Source of the DNA: an uncultured Pelagibacteraceae bacterium
GTDB taxonomy: Bacteria > Pseudomonadota > Alphaproteobacteria > Pelagibacterales > Pelagibacteraceae
Direction: 5' to 3'
DNA length: 64,000 bases
NCBI GenBank assembly: GCA_902578115.1
Contig: CACHBR010000004.1
Span: forward strand, 1-64,000
In this document: one piece after another, positions 28,396-39,139 of the stretch
How positions within the stretch are numbered: the first letter of the stretch is position 1
Layout: every line of letters starts with the position of its first letter
Made by a program: the position numbers and the translations under genes
The notes under the pieces: model-generated
The model's input: the letters and a program-made list of their open reading frames with translations, nothing else
What the model was told of the DNA's origin: nothing
Databases searched by the model: none

Positions 28396-29047
28396 TTCAC
28401 TAAAAGATAGGCTAGAAACTTATGATAAACCTTTCACGCATTGGGCCGTAAACAAACCTTTAACGGATTTAGCAATTAAAGAAATTTGTAATGCAGAGAT
28501 TGCAAACCCAATTTCTGAAGGAATTAATTACGATGGAACTAGAGCAATTGATGGTGGAGAGGGTAAATTTAGAGAAGGAATTAAGTCAGGCGGAAAAGCA
28601 AAAAAATATAGATGTTTTGTGACTAAAGAAAATTCTAAAAATTTTCCTCAACTTACCAATTTTATAAATGAGCTATGTTCAAAAACTGTCTATAAATATA
28701 TCGGTCAATTAATTAAAAGAGATCTTTCAAATTCCTATGTAAGGTTAGAAGTGATTTGTGATAGACAAGGTTTTTGGCTAAAACCTCATTGTGATATTAA
28801 GGAAAAACTTTTGTCTTCTTTGATATTTGCAAACCCCTTCAATGAGTCTGAAAATCTAGGCACTGATTTTTATGATGAAAAATTAAATAAAATAAAAACA
28901 GTTCCATACAAAGATAATTATGGATATTTTTTTTCTAGCGGCCCAAATACTTGGCATGGAATGGAAAAAAAAGAGATTAAAAAAGAGAGACGTTGTATAC
29001 AAATTAATTATGTTTCCTTTAAAACAGACTGGAAAGTAGAAGTTTAA
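28382..29047 (+). CDS. Putative 2-oxoglutarate/Fe(II) dioxygenase
   Basis: 221-aa protein with the facial triad of 2OG/Fe(II) oxygenases: H136-x-D138 in LKPHCDIKEK, distal H192 in NTWHGMEKKEIKKERRCIQINYV, and an Arg at 203/204 able to bind 2-oxoglutarate. The spacing (54 residues from Asp to His) is normal for the class. Substrate unknown; family members hydroxylate proteins, lipids, sugars or small molecules. Its start lies 14 bases inside the ELM1-like gene, suggesting a joint role. A Cys-rich 63-aa gene follows after 17 bases. Motif assignment is my reading, not a domain search. Confidence 0.68.
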   Translation: MELFNSLKDRLETYDKPFTHWAVNKPLTDLAIKEICNAEIANPISEGINYDGTRAIDGGEGKFREGIKSGGKAKKYRCFVTKENSKNFPQLTNFINELCSKTVYKYIGQLIKRDLSNSYVRLEVICDRQGFWLKPHCDIKEKLLSSLIFANPFNESENLGTDFYDEKLNKIKTVPYKDNYGYFFSSGPNTWHGMEKKEIKKERRCIQINYVSFKTDWKVEV

Positions 29048-29064
29048 TAGTATATATTTTTTTT

Positions 29065-29256
29065 ATGGCTACATACGAATGTTCAAAATGCGGAATGTCA
29101 GTTAATGCTACATGTGGTAAGTGTGCAACGCCATTAGTAAATGACAATTTGAAACTTGATGATGGAAAACAAGTTCAAATATCCAAGTGTCCTAATGATC
29201 ATGGGAAAATAAAATCTCCATTGTGTTGTGGTCAGGATATGAGTTGTAGAGTTTAG
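29065..29256 (+). CDS. Cys-rich zinc-ribbon-like small protein
   Basis: 63 aa with eight Cys: CSKCG (C6, C9), CGKC (C17, C20), then C42, C54-C55 and C61, plus H46. The first two CxxC knuckles make a compact zinc ribbon likely, and the second half ([21 protein letters not shown]) could bind a second metal. It has no signal peptide, so it is probably cytoplasmic. I do not recognise a named family. It sits 17 bases after the oxygenase gene on the same strand and overlaps convergent carB by 4 bases. The clean start, Cys pattern and non-shadow frame support a real gene. Confidence 0.75.
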   Translation: MATYECSKCGMSVNATCGKCATPLVNDNLKLDDGKQVQISKCPNDHGKIKSPLCCGQDMSCRV

Positions 29257-32200
29257 TTATCCTGCAAAGCTCTTACTTTAATTGGATATTTTTTTAGTGC
29301 CTCAATGGACTCTAAACATGCATTCGCGGCTGCGATTGTAGTAAAATAAGGAATCTTATTTACTAAACTTGTTCTTCTTAGACTAAAAGAGTCCGAAATG
29401 GAGTCTTTTCCCTCTGTTGTATTTATAACTAATGAAATATTTTTTTTATTTAATTTCTCAACTATATGTGGTGACCCTTGATTCACTTTATTTATTTTTT
29501 TACATTTTACTCCGTTAGTTATTAAATATCTTGCGGTTCCAGAAGTGGCGAATAAAGAGAAACCAAATTTAATTAATTTTTTTGCATTATTTAATATTTT
29601 ATCTTTGTCTCTATCTTTAACTGAAATAAAAGCATTACCTTTAAGAGGAATACTGTTGTTACTTGCTATTTGGCTTTTTGCAAAAGATAAACCAAAATTA
29701 TTATCAAATCCCATAGCTTCACCGGTTGATTTCATTTCTGGACCCAATAAAACATCAACTTCAGGAAATTTATTGAAAGGAAATACAGCTTCTTTAACAG
29801 CAAATGTATTTTTATTTTTCTTTTTAAGATTAAATTTAGATAATTTCTCTCCTGCCATTACCCTTGAAGCAATCTTTGCTACGGACAGCCCGGTTGCTTT
29901 TGAAACAAATGGCACAGTTCTACTTGCTCTTGGATTGACTTCAAGAACATAAATTTCATTTTCTTTAATAGCAAATTGAATATTTATTAAACCAATAACT
30001 TTTAAAGCTTGTGCTAATTGTCCAGTTTGAAGCTCAATTTTTTTTATAATTTCTTTACTTAAAGTATAGGGAGGTAGAGAACAAGCGGAGTCACCCGAGT
30101 GTATACCTGCCTCTTCAATATGTTCCATAATTCCTGCTACAAATACTGATTTACCGTCACAAATAGCATCGACATCAACTTCAGTCGCATCATTAAGAAA
30201 TCTATCAATTAAAACAGGATTTGAACCTGAAACTTTTACGGCTTCATCAATGTATTTTTTAAGATCAGAATGTGAATAGATTACTTCCATTCCCCTTCCA
30301 CCTAGAACGTAAGATGGTCTAATTACAATTGGAAAACCAATTTTATTTGCAATTTTAAAAGACTCTTTTTTATTTTTAGCAATCCCACTCTCTGCTTGTT
30401 TAAGTTTTTCTCTTGTAAGTACTTTTTTGAATCTCTCTCTATCTTCTGCAAGATCAATAGAGTCGAATTGAGTACCTAAAATTGGAATTTTATTTTCATT
30501 TAGAGTTTTAGCCAATTTTATTGGTGTCTGACCACCAAATTGTGCAATTACACCGAGAAGTTTACCTTTTTCCATTTCTTTATAAATTATATTTAATACG
30601 TGTTCCTCAATTAAAGGTTCAAAATATAATCTATCACTTGTGTCATAATCGGTAGAAACTGTTTCTGGATTACAATTTATCATTATTGTTTCATATTTTT
30701 TCTTCTTCAAAGCAAAGCTTGCTTGACAACAACAATAATCAAACTCTATACCTTGACCTATTCTATTTGGCCCGCCTCCTAAAATTATAATCTTTTCTTT
30801 TTTCGTTGGATTTGACTCACAATCTACAGAACTACCTGATAAGCTTTGATATGTTGAGTACATGTAAGGAGTCTCTGATTTAAATTCTGCAGCACAAGTA
30901 TCAATTTTTTTAAATACTGGAAAAATTTTAAGCTTTCTTCTCTTATTTTCAATAGTACTAATTGAGCTTTTTGTCAGTTCTGCAATTTTACTATCAGAAA
31001 ACCCTATAGACTTTATAAAAGAAAATTCCTCGAAGTTTTTAGGAACACCATTCTTTTTTAATTTTTTTTCTATTTTAATTAAGTCAGATATTTGCTCAAG
31101 AAACCATGGGTCAATTTTTGTAGATTTATAAATATTTTTTATACTAATGTTTCTTCTTATTGCTTCTGCAACCACAATAAGTTTGTCAGGCAAATTTTGG
31201 CTCAATTTTTTTCTTAATTCTTTGTTTGTTAAATTATTTAAGGAATCTAGACCTTTGTAGCCAACTTCTAAAGATACCAAACCTTTTTGGAAAGACTCTT
31301 TAAAGTTTCTTCCAATCGACATTGCTTCACCCACAGATTTCATTGATGTTCCAAGCTTTACTTCAGCGGATTTAAACTTTTCAAACGTAAATCTTGGAAT
31401 TTTAGTAACAACATAATCAATTGTCGGTTCAAAAGATGCAGGGGTTGTACCAGTAATTTCGTTTGTTAATTCATCAAGAGTATAACCAATAGCAAGTTTA
31501 GCAGCGACTTTTGCAATTGGAAATCCTGTAGCTTTTGACGCTAATGCTGAAGACCTTGAAACCCTAGGGTTCATCTCAATTATAACCATTCTTCCATCTT
31601 TAGGATTGATTGCAAACTGAACATTAGATCCGCCAGTTTCAACTCCAATTTTTCTTAAGCACTCGATAGAAGCATTTCTCATTATCTGAAATTCTTTATC
31701 GGTTAAAGTTAACGCAGGTGCTACAGTAACCGAGTCCCCCGTGTGTGTTCCCATGGGATCAACATTTTCAATTGAACAAATTATTATACAATTATCTTTC
31801 TTATCTCTCATAACTTCCATTTCAAATTCTTTCCACCCTTCTAGTGACTCTTCTACAAGTACTTGATTTTGAGGTGACTCAGCTATCCCAGATTTAATTA
31901 AGCTAAAAAATTCTTTTTTAGTTTTTGCTATTCCACCACCTGAACCCCCCAAAGTGAAAGAAGGTCTGATAATTGCAGGTAATCCAATTTTTTTAAAAAC
32001 CTTTTTTGAATTTGAAAATGAGTTAAGAATTTCAGATTTAGGAAGATCAAGGTTAATCTCTCTCATTGCTTTTCTAAAAAGCGCTCTATCCTCCGCTCTT
32101 GATATTGCTGATGCTTTCGCTCCAATTAATTCTACTTTATTTCTTTTGAGCATCCCCTTTTTCTCCATCGAGATTGCAGTATTCAACGCAGTTTGCCCAC

Positions 32201-32471
32201 CCATGGTTGGTAGAATTGCACAAGGTTTCTCTTTCTTTAAAATTTTTTCAACAATTTCAGGTGTAATAGGCTCAATGTAAGTCTTGTCGGCAACTTCAGG
32301 GTCAGTCATAATTGTTGCTGGATTTGAATTAATTAAAATAACTTTGTACCCTTCGTCTTTAAGCGCTTTACATGCTTGGGTACCTGAATAATCAAACTCA
32401 CATGCTTGACCAATAACTATAGGACCCGCACCAATAACTAAAATTTTTTTAATGTCTTTTCTTTTTCCCAT
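29253..32471 (-). CDS. carB: Carbamoyl-phosphate synthase large subunit
   Basis: Two-ATP ligase making carbamoyl phosphate from bicarbonate and the ammonia supplied by CarA, feeding pyrimidines and arginine. 1072 aa in the normal order: ATP-grasp 1 ([57 protein letters not shown]), oligomerisation domain, ATP-grasp 2 ([50 protein letters not shown]), and the MGS-like allosteric domain ([11 protein letters not shown]). It overlaps carA by 23 bases and is translated from the same message. Its 3' end overlaps the Cys-rich gene by 4 bases. Confidence 0.98.
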   Translation of the reverse strand: MGKRKDIKKILVIGAGPIVIGQACEFDYSGTQACKALKDEGYKVILINSNPATIMTDPEVADKTYIEPITPEIVEKILKKEKPCAILPTMGGQTALNTAISMEKKGMLKRNKVELIGAKASAISRAEDRALFRKAMREINLDLPKSEILNSFSNSKKVFKKIGLPAIIRPSFTLGGSGGGIAKTKKEFFSLIKSGIAESPQNQVLVEESLEGWKEFEMEVMRDKKDNCIIICSIENVDPMGTHTGDSVTVAPALTLTDKEFQIMRNASIECLRKIGVETGGSNVQFAINPKDGRMVIIEMNPRVSRSSALASKATGFPIAKVAAKLAIGYTLDELTNEITGTTPASFEPTIDYVVTKIPRFTFEKFKSAEVKLGTSMKSVGEAMSIGRNFKESFQKGLVSLEVGYKGLDSLNNLTNKELRKKLSQNLPDKLIVVAEAIRRNISIKNIYKSTKIDPWFLEQISDLIKIEKKLKKNGVPKNFEEFSFIKSIGFSDSKIAELTKSSISTIENKRRKLKIFPVFKKIDTCAAEFKSETPYMYSTYQSLSGSSVDCESNPTKKEKIIILGGGPNRIGQGIEFDYCCCQASFALKKKKYETIMINCNPETVSTDYDTSDRLYFEPLIEEHVLNIIYKEMEKGKLLGVIAQFGGQTPIKLAKTLNENKIPILGTQFDSIDLAEDRERFKKVLTREKLKQAESGIAKNKKESFKIANKIGFPIVIRPSYVLGGRGMEVIYSHSDLKKYIDEAVKVSGSNPVLIDRFLNDATEVDVDAICDGKSVFVAGIMEHIEEAGIHSGDSACSLPPYTLSKEIIKKIELQTGQLAQALKVIGLINIQFAIKENEIYVLEVNPRASRTVPFVSKATGLSVAKIASRVMAGEKLSKFNLKKKNKNTFAVKEAVFPFNKFPEVDVLLGPEMKSTGEAMGFDNNFGLSFAKSQIASNNSIPLKGNAFISVKDRDKDKILNNAKKLIKFGFSLFATSGTARYLITNGVKCKKINKVNQGSPHIVEKLNKKNISLVINTTEGKDSISDSFSLRRTSLVNKIPYFTTIAAANACLESIEALKKYPIKVRALQDN

Positions 32472-33651
32472 TTTTTTTTGATTTAATGTTTTTTAAAAAT
32501 TTTCTGAATAAATATTTACTATCTTGAGGTCCAGGATTAGCCTCTGGATGATACTGAACTGAAAATAAATTTTTATTTTTTACCTCTATACCTTCAATAG
32601 ACCCATCAAAAAGAGATTTGTGGGTGACTTTTACATTTTTAGGAATAGATTTAATATCAACTTCAAAACCATGATTTTGACTTGTTATCTCGACTTTATT
32701 AGTTGTTAAATCTTTTACTGGATGGTTCGCACCTCTGTGTCCAAGTGACATTTTTTTAGTTTTTGCTCCAAGGGCTAATGACAGAATTTGATGACCTAGG
32801 CAGATACCAAAAATAGGTATTTTCTTTTCAATTAATTTTTTTACAATCGGTATTGCGTACCTTCCTGTTGCCGCAGGATCTCCGGGACCGTTTGATAAAA
32901 AAACTCCATGTGGTTTAAGTTTTAAAATCTCATCTGCTGGAAAATTTGCTGGGACAACTGTCACACCGCAATTAATATCTGAAAAACATCTTAATTGATT
33001 TTTTTTCATTCCATAATCAATTGCGATAATTTGATATTTATTTTTATTATTTTTAACGTAACCATTTTTTTTATTCCAAGACATCAATGACTTCCATTTA
33101 TAAATTTTTTTACAAGTAACTTTCTTAGCTAAGTCTAGGCCTATTAATCCATTCCACGATCTTGCATTTTTTAAAAGTTTTTTTAAATTATGATTTCCTT
33201 TTCTTAAAAACTGTATTGACCCCTTAGGAGCACCTTTGTCCCTAATATAATTAGTTATAACCCGAGTATCTAAGCCCACTATTCCGATGATCTTTCTTTT
33301 CTTAAGCCATCTATCTAGTTTTTTAATCGATCTATAATTAGATGGTTCCGTTATATTAGAATTAAGGATAACGCCTTTTGCCCAGACCTTATCAGCCTCA
33401 TTATCTTCAAGATTTGTTCCAACATTACCAATGTGAGGAAATGTGAAATTAATAATCTGATCAGAATAAGAGGGATCTGTTATTATTTCTTGGTAACCAG
33501 TGATGGATGTGTTGAAACAAACTTCACCGACAGCACTCCCCTCATGACCAATGCCTGTTCCAAAAAATTTGGTGCCATCTTCAAAAATTAAAATACCTGT
33601 CGAAAAATTGTGAGATTTGCTCTTTCTGTTTTTGACCTGTCTCAAATACAA
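32449..33651 (-). CDS. carA: Carbamoyl-phosphate synthase small subunit
   Basis: Glutaminase subunit that channels ammonia to CarB. The N-terminal domain has [40 protein letters not shown]; the class I amidotransferase domain has [12 protein letters not shown], the nucleophile in [15 protein letters not shown], and the catalytic His-x-Glu in [12 protein letters not shown]. The 400-aa length is normal. The carA-carB pair is divergent from yqeY-dnaG-rpoD, an arrangement common in alphaproteobacteria. A 125-base leader separates it from yqeY; it holds only a weak GGGTT/AACCC pairing and no obvious attenuator. Confidence 0.97.
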   Translation of the reverse strand: MYLRQVKNRKSKSHNFSTGILIFEDGTKFFGTGIGHEGSAVGEVCFNTSITGYQEIITDPSYSDQIINFTFPHIGNVGTNLEDNEADKVWAKGVILNSNITEPSNYRSIKKLDRWLKKRKIIGIVGLDTRVITNYIRDKGAPKGSIQFLRKGNHNLKKLLKNARSWNGLIGLDLAKKVTCKKIYKWKSLMSWNKKNGYVKNNKNKYQIIAIDYGMKKNQLRCFSDINCGVTVVPANFPADEILKLKPHGVFLSNGPGDPAATGRYAIPIVKKLIEKKIPIFGICLGHQILSLALGAKTKKMSLGHRGANHPVKDLTTNKVEITSQNHGFEVDIKSIPKNVKVTHKSLFDGSIEGIEVKNKNLFSVQYHPEANPGPQDSKYLFRKFLKNIKSKKNGKKKRH

Positions 33652-33776
33652 CTCATGAGTTAAAGTGAATCCTTTTAATTAGGGTTTTGGGCTTTATATG
33701 AAAAAGGCTCACAGTCGTCAACCCCATTCTTTTTTCTTTTGAAGAAAAAATGTTATTAAAGTAAGTTTAGAATTAT

Positions 33777-34232
33777 ATGTCCCTTCATAGCAAAATTGAG
33801 ACTAAGCTAAGCGAAGCTTTAAAAGCACAAGATAAAAAAACATATTCTACGTTGAGGCTGATTATAGCGGCAATTAAAGACTTAATGATTGCCAAAAAAA
33901 TTAAGGATAAAAGTACTTTGCCTGACAACGATCTAGTTGCACTTTTGAAAAAAATGGTAAAACAAAGGAATGACTCTTGCGAAGCATATAAAAAAGCTGG
34001 AAGAAAAGAACTTTTAGATAATGAAATATCCGAAATAGCTATCATAAATAAATTTTTACCTAAACAGCTAAGCGAGGAAGAAATGAATAAAATTTGTGTT
34101 GAAAAAATCAAACAAGTTGGTGCAAGCACAATTAAAGATATGGGCAAGGTTATAGGAGCTCTTAAAAAAGACTACTCTGATGTAATGGATTTTTCAAAAG
34201 CTAGCCAAATAATAAAAGACAATTTAAAATGA
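33777..34232 (+). CDS. yqeY: GatB/YqeY-domain protein
   Basis: 151-aa protein with the YqeY fold, related to the tRNA-binding tail of GatB. Recognised by ALKAQDKKTYSTLRLIIAAIKD, then LLKKMVKQRNDSCEAYKKAGRKELLDNEISEIAIINKFLPKQLSEEEM and the C-terminal IKDMGKVIGALKKDY. The biochemical role is unsettled; tRNA binding is suggested by homology. It overlaps dnaG by 4 bases (ATGA), in the yqeY-dnaG-rpoD operon typical of alphaproteobacteria, where rpsU is replaced as the leading gene. Confidence 0.9.
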   Translation: MSLHSKIETKLSEALKAQDKKTYSTLRLIIAAIKDLMIAKKIKDKSTLPDNDLVALLKKMVKQRNDSCEAYKKAGRKELLDNEISEIAIINKFLPKQLSEEEMNKICVEKIKQVGASTIKDMGKVIGALKKDYSDVMDFSKASQIIKDNLK

Positions 34233-36004
34233 ACATGAAATATCCAAAAAATTATTTAGAGGAAATTAAATTAAGACTTAAAGTTTCACAAATTGTTGGT
34301 AAAACTGTTAAATTAAAAAGAAGAGGAAAAGAATTTATAGGACTCTCTCCTTTCACCACAGAAAAAACTCCATCTTTTACGGTAAGTGACGAAAAAGGTT
34401 TTTATCACTGCTTTAGCTCAGGAGAACATGGAAATATATTTGATTTTTTGATGAAAACACAATCTCTAAAATTTGGTGAAGCAGTTAGACAATTAGCCTC
34501 CCAGGCAGGAATGCAGCCTTATAGATTTTCGAATTTTGATGCTGAAAAAGAAAAAAGGTATCAGAGTTATAAAAATATATTTAAAGATTATTCTGAACAT
34601 TATCACAAAATATTATTGGAAAATAATTCCTTACCAAAAGAATATTTAAAAAAAAGAGGTATAAATAAAGACACTATAATCGAATTTCAAATTGGTTATG
34701 TACCTTACAATTCTGATTTTTATACAGAATTATCAAAAAAATATTCAGAAAAAGAAATATCCGATACAGGTTTATTTTATAAAAATGAAAAATATAAGAA
34801 AAATATAAATAGGTTCTATTCAAGAATTATATTTCCCATACGCAATATCACAGGGGATGTTATAGCATTTGGAGGAAGGATAATTGATGATAAAAAAATT
34901 GCGAAATACATCAATTCTCCTGAAACAGAATTTTATAAAAAAGGTAAGCATGTATTTAACTTAGACAAAGCAAGATCTGCAAACAACAAAGCTCATGAGG
35001 TAGTAATTGTAGAAGGATATATGGATGTAATAAGTATTTATTCGACTGGTATAAAAAACGTAGTCTCAAATTCTGGAATTGCTTTAACAGAAAGCCAAAT
35101 AAATTTAATTTGGAAGTTTTTTTCAAACCCAATAATATGTTTGGATGGCGATGTAAGTGGACAAAAAGCAGCTTTACGTATTGCAGAAAGTCTTTTGCCT
35201 CATGTCAAAGAGAACAATCAAATAGGATTTGTAACTCTATCAAAAGGCTTGGATCCAGATGATTATATTAAAGAAAAAGGAAAGGATAGTTTTCAAGAAC
35301 TTTTGTCAAAAAAATTATCTATTGAGGAATTTATTTGGAAAATTTATTTAAATAACCTAGATAGGTCAGATCCATTTGCTACCTCTAAATTTGAAAAAAA
35401 GTTTAGAAATTTGTGCAATTCAATTAAAGATCAAACACTTAAAAAATATATTTTAGAATATTATTTAGAAAAAATAAGAAATTTAACTCCTCTACAAAAA
35501 AACAATATAAGAAATAATAAAAGTAAAAGTTATAGAATACTCAATGAAACTAAAAGAATTTCTGTTGCAAAGGAACATCTTAGCAAGGAGGAAATAAAAG
35601 AGTACTCAATATTATATATAATGTTTAATTATCCAGGAATTATTTCCCCAAGAATCGAAATTTTTAGAGATATTCAATTTTCATCAGAAAGTTTGAATCA
35701 ATTAAAATCTGAATTAATCAAATTGATTTTTGAAGAAAAATTTAATGACGCAAACAAATTGGAAATTAAGAAAAAATATTTGAATTTAGTTAATGACATA
35801 AATCAAAACGTTGTAATCAAAAATATTTTTTTGAAAAAGGACAAAGAGAAACAAATTGAATTATTAAACGAAATACTCAAGGAGCTAAACGATATTAAAT
35901 TCTCAAAAAAAATTGAAAATCTTGAGAACAAGTTAATAGAGAAATTTGATGAAAAATCTTACTCTGATCTAATAAAGCTTAAAAGTCAGATAAATAAAGA
36001 GTAA
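34229..36004 (+). CDS. dnaG: DNA primase with degenerate zinc-binding domain
   Basis: Makes RNA primers at the replication fork. The catalytic RNAP-basic and TOPRIM parts are intact: IIFPIRNITGDVIAFGGRII, VIVEGYMDVI (catalytic Glu) and ICLDGDVSGQKAA (metal Asp). The C-terminal third is the helicase-binding region, short and poorly conserved. The N-terminal zinc domain keeps its scaffold (RGKEFIGLSPFTTEKTPSFTVSDEKGFYHCFSSGEHGNIFDF) but the usual C-x2-H-x17-C-x2-C ligands read S40, T43, C61, S64. It therefore probably does not bind zinc by the standard set. At 591 aa it is near normal. It is coupled to yqeY and 59 bases before rpoD. Confidence 0.94.
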   Translation: MNMKYPKNYLEEIKLRLKVSQIVGKTVKLKRRGKEFIGLSPFTTEKTPSFTVSDEKGFYHCFSSGEHGNIFDFLMKTQSLKFGEAVRQLASQAGMQPYRFSNFDAEKEKRYQSYKNIFKDYSEHYHKILLENNSLPKEYLKKRGINKDTIIEFQIGYVPYNSDFYTELSKKYSEKEISDTGLFYKNEKYKKNINRFYSRIIFPIRNITGDVIAFGGRIIDDKKIAKYINSPETEFYKKGKHVFNLDKARSANNKAHEVVIVEGYMDVISIYSTGIKNVVSNSGIALTESQINLIWKFFSNPIICLDGDVSGQKAALRIAESLLPHVKENNQIGFVTLSKGLDPDDYIKEKGKDSFQELLSKKLSIEEFIWKIYLNNLDRSDPFATSKFEKKFRNLCNSIKDQTLKKYILEYYLEKIRNLTPLQKNNIRNNKSKSYRILNETKRISVAKEHLSKEEIKEYSILYIMFNYPGIISPRIEIFRDIQFSSESLNQLKSELIKLIFEEKFNDANKLEIKKKYLNLVNDINQNVVIKNIFLKKDKEKQIELLNEILKELNDIKFSKKIENLENKLIEKFDEKSYSDLIKLKSQINKE

Positions 36005-36063
36005 ATTTAGTGTAGATTTTTAGTAATTTGTCTCTATATATATAAAACATTTAGCTTTAGCAT

Positions 36064-37947
36064 ATGAAAACCAAACTGATAACCAAATCTTTTGAACGAC
36101 TTTTAGAAAAAGGTCTTCATAGAGGCTTTATTACCTATGAGGAACTTGCGAAGTCTCTTGGAAAAAGGAACAGCTCTAACGAAAATTTAGAAAAAGCTTT
36201 AATAATTTTATTTGATAAGAAAGTAACTTTAGTTTCAAAAAAATCTGAGTTTCAATCTCAAAAGAAAAAAGAAGTAAACCAAACAGACGCAGATAAAACT
36301 ACCGATAAAAGTGATGATCCGATTCGAATGTATCTAAGGGAGATGGGTGGAGTTGAATTACTTTCACGTGATGGTGAAATTGCAATAGCAAAAAGAATTG
36401 AGGCTGGTAAAAATGTAATGATCAATGCTCTTACACAAAGTCCATTAATTTCAAAAAAGATTTTTGAATGGAAGGATCTACTCGAGAAAAATGAGTTATT
36501 GGTAAGAGATATTATAGACATAGATTCTACTTATGAAGATTTTGAAAACGATAATTCCGCTGACTCAGATTTAAAAAAAGCATCTAAACAGAAAAATAAG
36601 GATGACAAAATTAAAGAAAAAAAAGATGATACTAAAGAAAAAGGTGATGAAAAAACTGAAGAATTTACCGAGCAAGATGAATTTAACGTTTCTCTTGCTG
36701 CAATGGAAGAAGAAATCAAACCTAAAGTTATTTCTTTAATACAAAATCTTTCAAAAAATTATTCAAAACTTAAAAAATATCAAATTGAAAAACTTGACTG
36801 TATTTTGAATTCAAAAGAGTTATCAGTTTCAAAAAATAAAAATTTGAAGAAAATACAAAGTATTCTTGTCGAAGATTTTAAAAACTTACAATTAAGTCCC
36901 TCTGTTGTTGAAGAATTAGTCCAGGCTCATTACAAAGAAAACAAAAAAATATTATCTTTAGAAGGCGTGCTACTAAGACTTGCAACAGATAATAAAATTT
37001 CCAGAGAAGAATTTATAAAATATTATGTAGGTAATGAAATAAACTCTAAATTTGAGTCATTTTTAAAAGAAAATAAAACATGGAAAAATTTTTTCAAAAA
37101 ACACAAAAAAGAATTCTATGAGATAAGAGAAAGGTTAATTGAATTTAGTAAAAAAATTGAACTTCCAGTTGGTGAATTCAAATCATTAGTTAAAAGAATA
37201 CAGAAAGGGGAGAGGGAGTCTAGAGTTGCTAAGAAAGAAATGGTTGAAGCTAACTTAAGATTGGTAATTTCAATTGCAAAAAAATATACAAACAGAGGAT
37301 TGCAATTTTTAGATTTAATTCAGGAAGGAAACATCGGATTAATGAAAGCAGTCGATAAATTTGAGTATAGGAGAGGTTATAAATTCTCAACTTATGCTAC
37401 TTGGTGGATTAGACAAGCAATTACAAGATCAATAGCGGATCAAGCGAGAACTATTAGAATTCCAGTGCACATGATCGAAACAATAAATAAAATTGTGAGA
37501 ACACAAAGACAGATTTTAAGTGAGTTTGGTAGAGAGGCGACCCCAGAAGAATTAGCGAAGAAGTTAGCAATGCCATTGGAAAAAGTGAGAAAAGTTTTAA
37601 AAATTTCAAAAGAACCAGTATCATTAGAAACACCTGTTGGAGATGAAGAAGATAGCAGTCTAGGTGACTTCATTGAGGATAAGAATGCTCTTCAGCCTCT
37701 TGATACTGCAATTAGATCAAATTTAAGTGAGTCAACTACTAAAATCCTTGCATCACTCACACCAAGGGAGGAAAGAGTTTTGAGAATGAGATTTGGTATT
37801 GGAATGAACACAGATCATACTTTGGAAGAAGTTGGTCTTCAATTTAATGTTACAAGAGAAAGAATTAGACAAATAGAGGCAAAGGCTTTACGAAAACTTA
37901 AACATCCAAGTAGATCTAAACAATTAAAAAGTTTCTTAGAAAAGTAA
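36064..37947 (+). CDS. rpoD: Primary sigma factor RpoD (sigma-70)
   Basis: Housekeeping sigma factor, 627 aa. Region 1.1 ([23 protein letters not shown]), region 1.2 ([31 protein letters not shown]), a charged non-conserved region rich in Lys/Asp/Glu (around 165-205), regions 2.1-2.4 ([66 protein letters not shown]), region 3, and region 4.2 ([30 protein letters not shown]). All DNA-contacting parts look standard, so consensus-like -35/-10 promoters are expected, as seen before mraZ. It follows dnaG. Confidence 0.98.
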   Translation: MKTKLITKSFERLLEKGLHRGFITYEELAKSLGKRNSSNENLEKALIILFDKKVTLVSKKSEFQSQKKKEVNQTDADKTTDKSDDPIRMYLREMGGVELLSRDGEIAIAKRIEAGKNVMINALTQSPLISKKIFEWKDLLEKNELLVRDIIDIDSTYEDFENDNSADSDLKKASKQKNKDDKIKEKKDDTKEKGDEKTEEFTEQDEFNVSLAAMEEEIKPKVISLIQNLSKNYSKLKKYQIEKLDCILNSKELSVSKNKNLKKIQSILVEDFKNLQLSPSVVEELVQAHYKENKKILSLEGVLLRLATDNKISREEFIKYYVGNEINSKFESFLKENKTWKNFFKKHKKEFYEIRERLIEFSKKIELPVGEFKSLVKRIQKGERESRVAKKEMVEANLRLVISIAKKYTNRGLQFLDLIQEGNIGLMKAVDKFEYRRGYKFSTYATWWIRQAITRSIADQARTIRIPVHMIETINKIVRTQRQILSEFGREATPEELAKKLAMPLEKVRKVLKISKEPVSLETPVGDEEDSSLGDFIEDKNALQPLDTAIRSNLSESTTKILASLTPREERVLRMRFGIGMNTDHTLEEVGLQFNVTRERIRQIEAKALRKLKHPSRSKQLKSFLEK

Positions 37948-37972
37948 TTTTACAGCTTCAAATTTTTATTTT

Positions 37973-39010
37973 ATGGTTCAAATTGTTAATTTTAAAATAA
38001 ACGAAAGCTTTAAAAAAAAATTTTTATCATTTATTTCTTCAAATTTATTTCAAAAAAGAAAAAAAATTTTTAAATCAAATTATTGGGAATATCATACTGA
38101 AATCATCAAATATACTATTAGAGACAATATATTGTCCATAACAGGAGACTCAGGTTTTTATTATGAAGAAAAAAATTTTATTAAAAAAATTAAAAAAAAA
38201 TTAAAAAATTTTTTGAACATTTTTAATTTTAGCCAGGTGAGATATACTTCCTATGTCAAAGCTTTTGAAAAAGCCATATCTTTAAGAAAAAACTTAAAGC
38301 ATCAAGTTCAGTTTAATAAGTCGAATTTACTAGCAAATAATATTAAAGAAATAAAAAAAATTTTTCCTTTTACCAAATTCGAGATTAATGACCATGTAAT
38401 CAGAAGCTATTATAATATTAACCTTTTAAATAGCTATTTTGAGATAAAAGATAAAGAATTTATTTTAGAGATAGGACCAGGCGGCTGTAATTTGGTTTCA
38501 CTTTTAAAACATCATTTTAGTAATAAATGTTTCGTATTAGTTGATTTACCTGAAACATTAATTTTATCAATATCTACAATAAACGAGTTATTTCCTCAGT
38601 CAAAAATATTGTTTCCAAATGAATGTGATAATAAAATTAATACCCAATTGTTAGAAAAGTATGATTTTATTTTTTTAACACCCGATAAAATAAATTTATT
38701 AGAAGATAATTTAATAGATCTCAGTATTAATACTAATTCATTCGGTGAAATGCAAATAGATCAAGTTAACAAATATTTAAAATTGATCCAAAGAGTTTCT
38801 AAAAACGGTTCTTTTTTTTTTAATACCAATAGAATTGAAAAATATGCAATAGCTAATAAACATGAAAATAATAATGTTGAAACTCCCCCAACGAGATATA
38901 TTGATTATAATTTTTTTAATAATGATGTTAAATTTTATGAAATTTGTGATTTTAAAATTGAAGTTCAAAGAAATCCTGTTTTCACAAGATTAGAAAAAGT
39001 TATCAAATAG
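37973..39010 (+). CDS. Putative sugar O-methyltransferase-like protein
   Basis: 345 aa. A class I SAM-binding motif is visible as KEFILEIGPGGCNLVSLLKHHF, followed by CFVLVDLPETLILSISTINELFP (the acidic end of strand 2 is D in VDLPET). This reminds me of the 'putative sugar O-methyltransferase' family found in surface-polysaccharide loci. The N-terminal 150 residues are Lys/Asn/Ile-rich with no domain I can name. It begins 25 bases after rpoD and ends 51 bases before a tRNA. It is more A/T- and Asn-rich than its neighbours and unrelated to dnaG-rpoD, so it may be an accessory insertion. Family call is tentative. Confidence 0.6.
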   Translation: MVQIVNFKINESFKKKFLSFISSNLFQKRKKIFKSNYWEYHTEIIKYTIRDNILSITGDSGFYYEEKNFIKKIKKKLKNFLNIFNFSQVRYTSYVKAFEKAISLRKNLKHQVQFNKSNLLANNIKEIKKIFPFTKFEINDHVIRSYYNINLLNSYFEIKDKEFILEIGPGGCNLVSLLKHHFSNKCFVLVDLPETLILSISTINELFPQSKILFPNECDNKINTQLLEKYDFIFLTPDKINLLEDNLIDLSINTNSFGEMQIDQVNKYLKLIQRVSKNGSFFFNTNRIEKYAIANKHENNNVETPPTRYIDYNFFNNDVKFYEICDFKIEVQRNPVFTRLEKVIK

Positions 39011-39061
39011 TTTTTAAAAGTTGCTTGACTCTAAAAAGTAATATAAACACTTAATTAATAG

Positions 39062-39138
39062 GGGCCTGTAGCTCAGCTGGTTAGAGCAGTACACTCATAA
39101 TGTATTGGTCCCAGGTTCGAATCCTGGCGGGCCCACCA
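39062..39138 (+). tRNA. tRNA with CAU anticodon (Met or Ile2)
   Basis: Acceptor GGGCCTG pairs with CGGGCCC (one T-G wobble); D arm AGCTCAGCTGGTTAGAGC; anticodon stem GTACA/TGTAT with loop CTCATAA, anticodon CAT; T arm CCAGG-TTCGAAT-CCTGG; discriminator A and encoded CCA. It lacks the C1-A72 mismatch of initiator tRNA, so it is either elongator Met or the Ile-AUA tRNA whose C34 becomes lysidine. The GTATTGGTC segment after the anticodon resembles Ile2 from memory. TTGACT at 39025-39030 upstream may be part of its promoter. Confidence 0.93.
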
Positions 39139-39139
39139 A

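Noticed and set aside
29545-32280. ORFs of 135 and 108 aa opposite carB
   Set aside because: Both mirror conserved CarB coding sequence; no start signal or domain supports them.
33652-33776. Attenuator or riboswitch in the carA leader
   Set aside because: Only a five-base GGGTT/AACCC pairing was found; there is no competing stem, leader peptide or known aptamer core.
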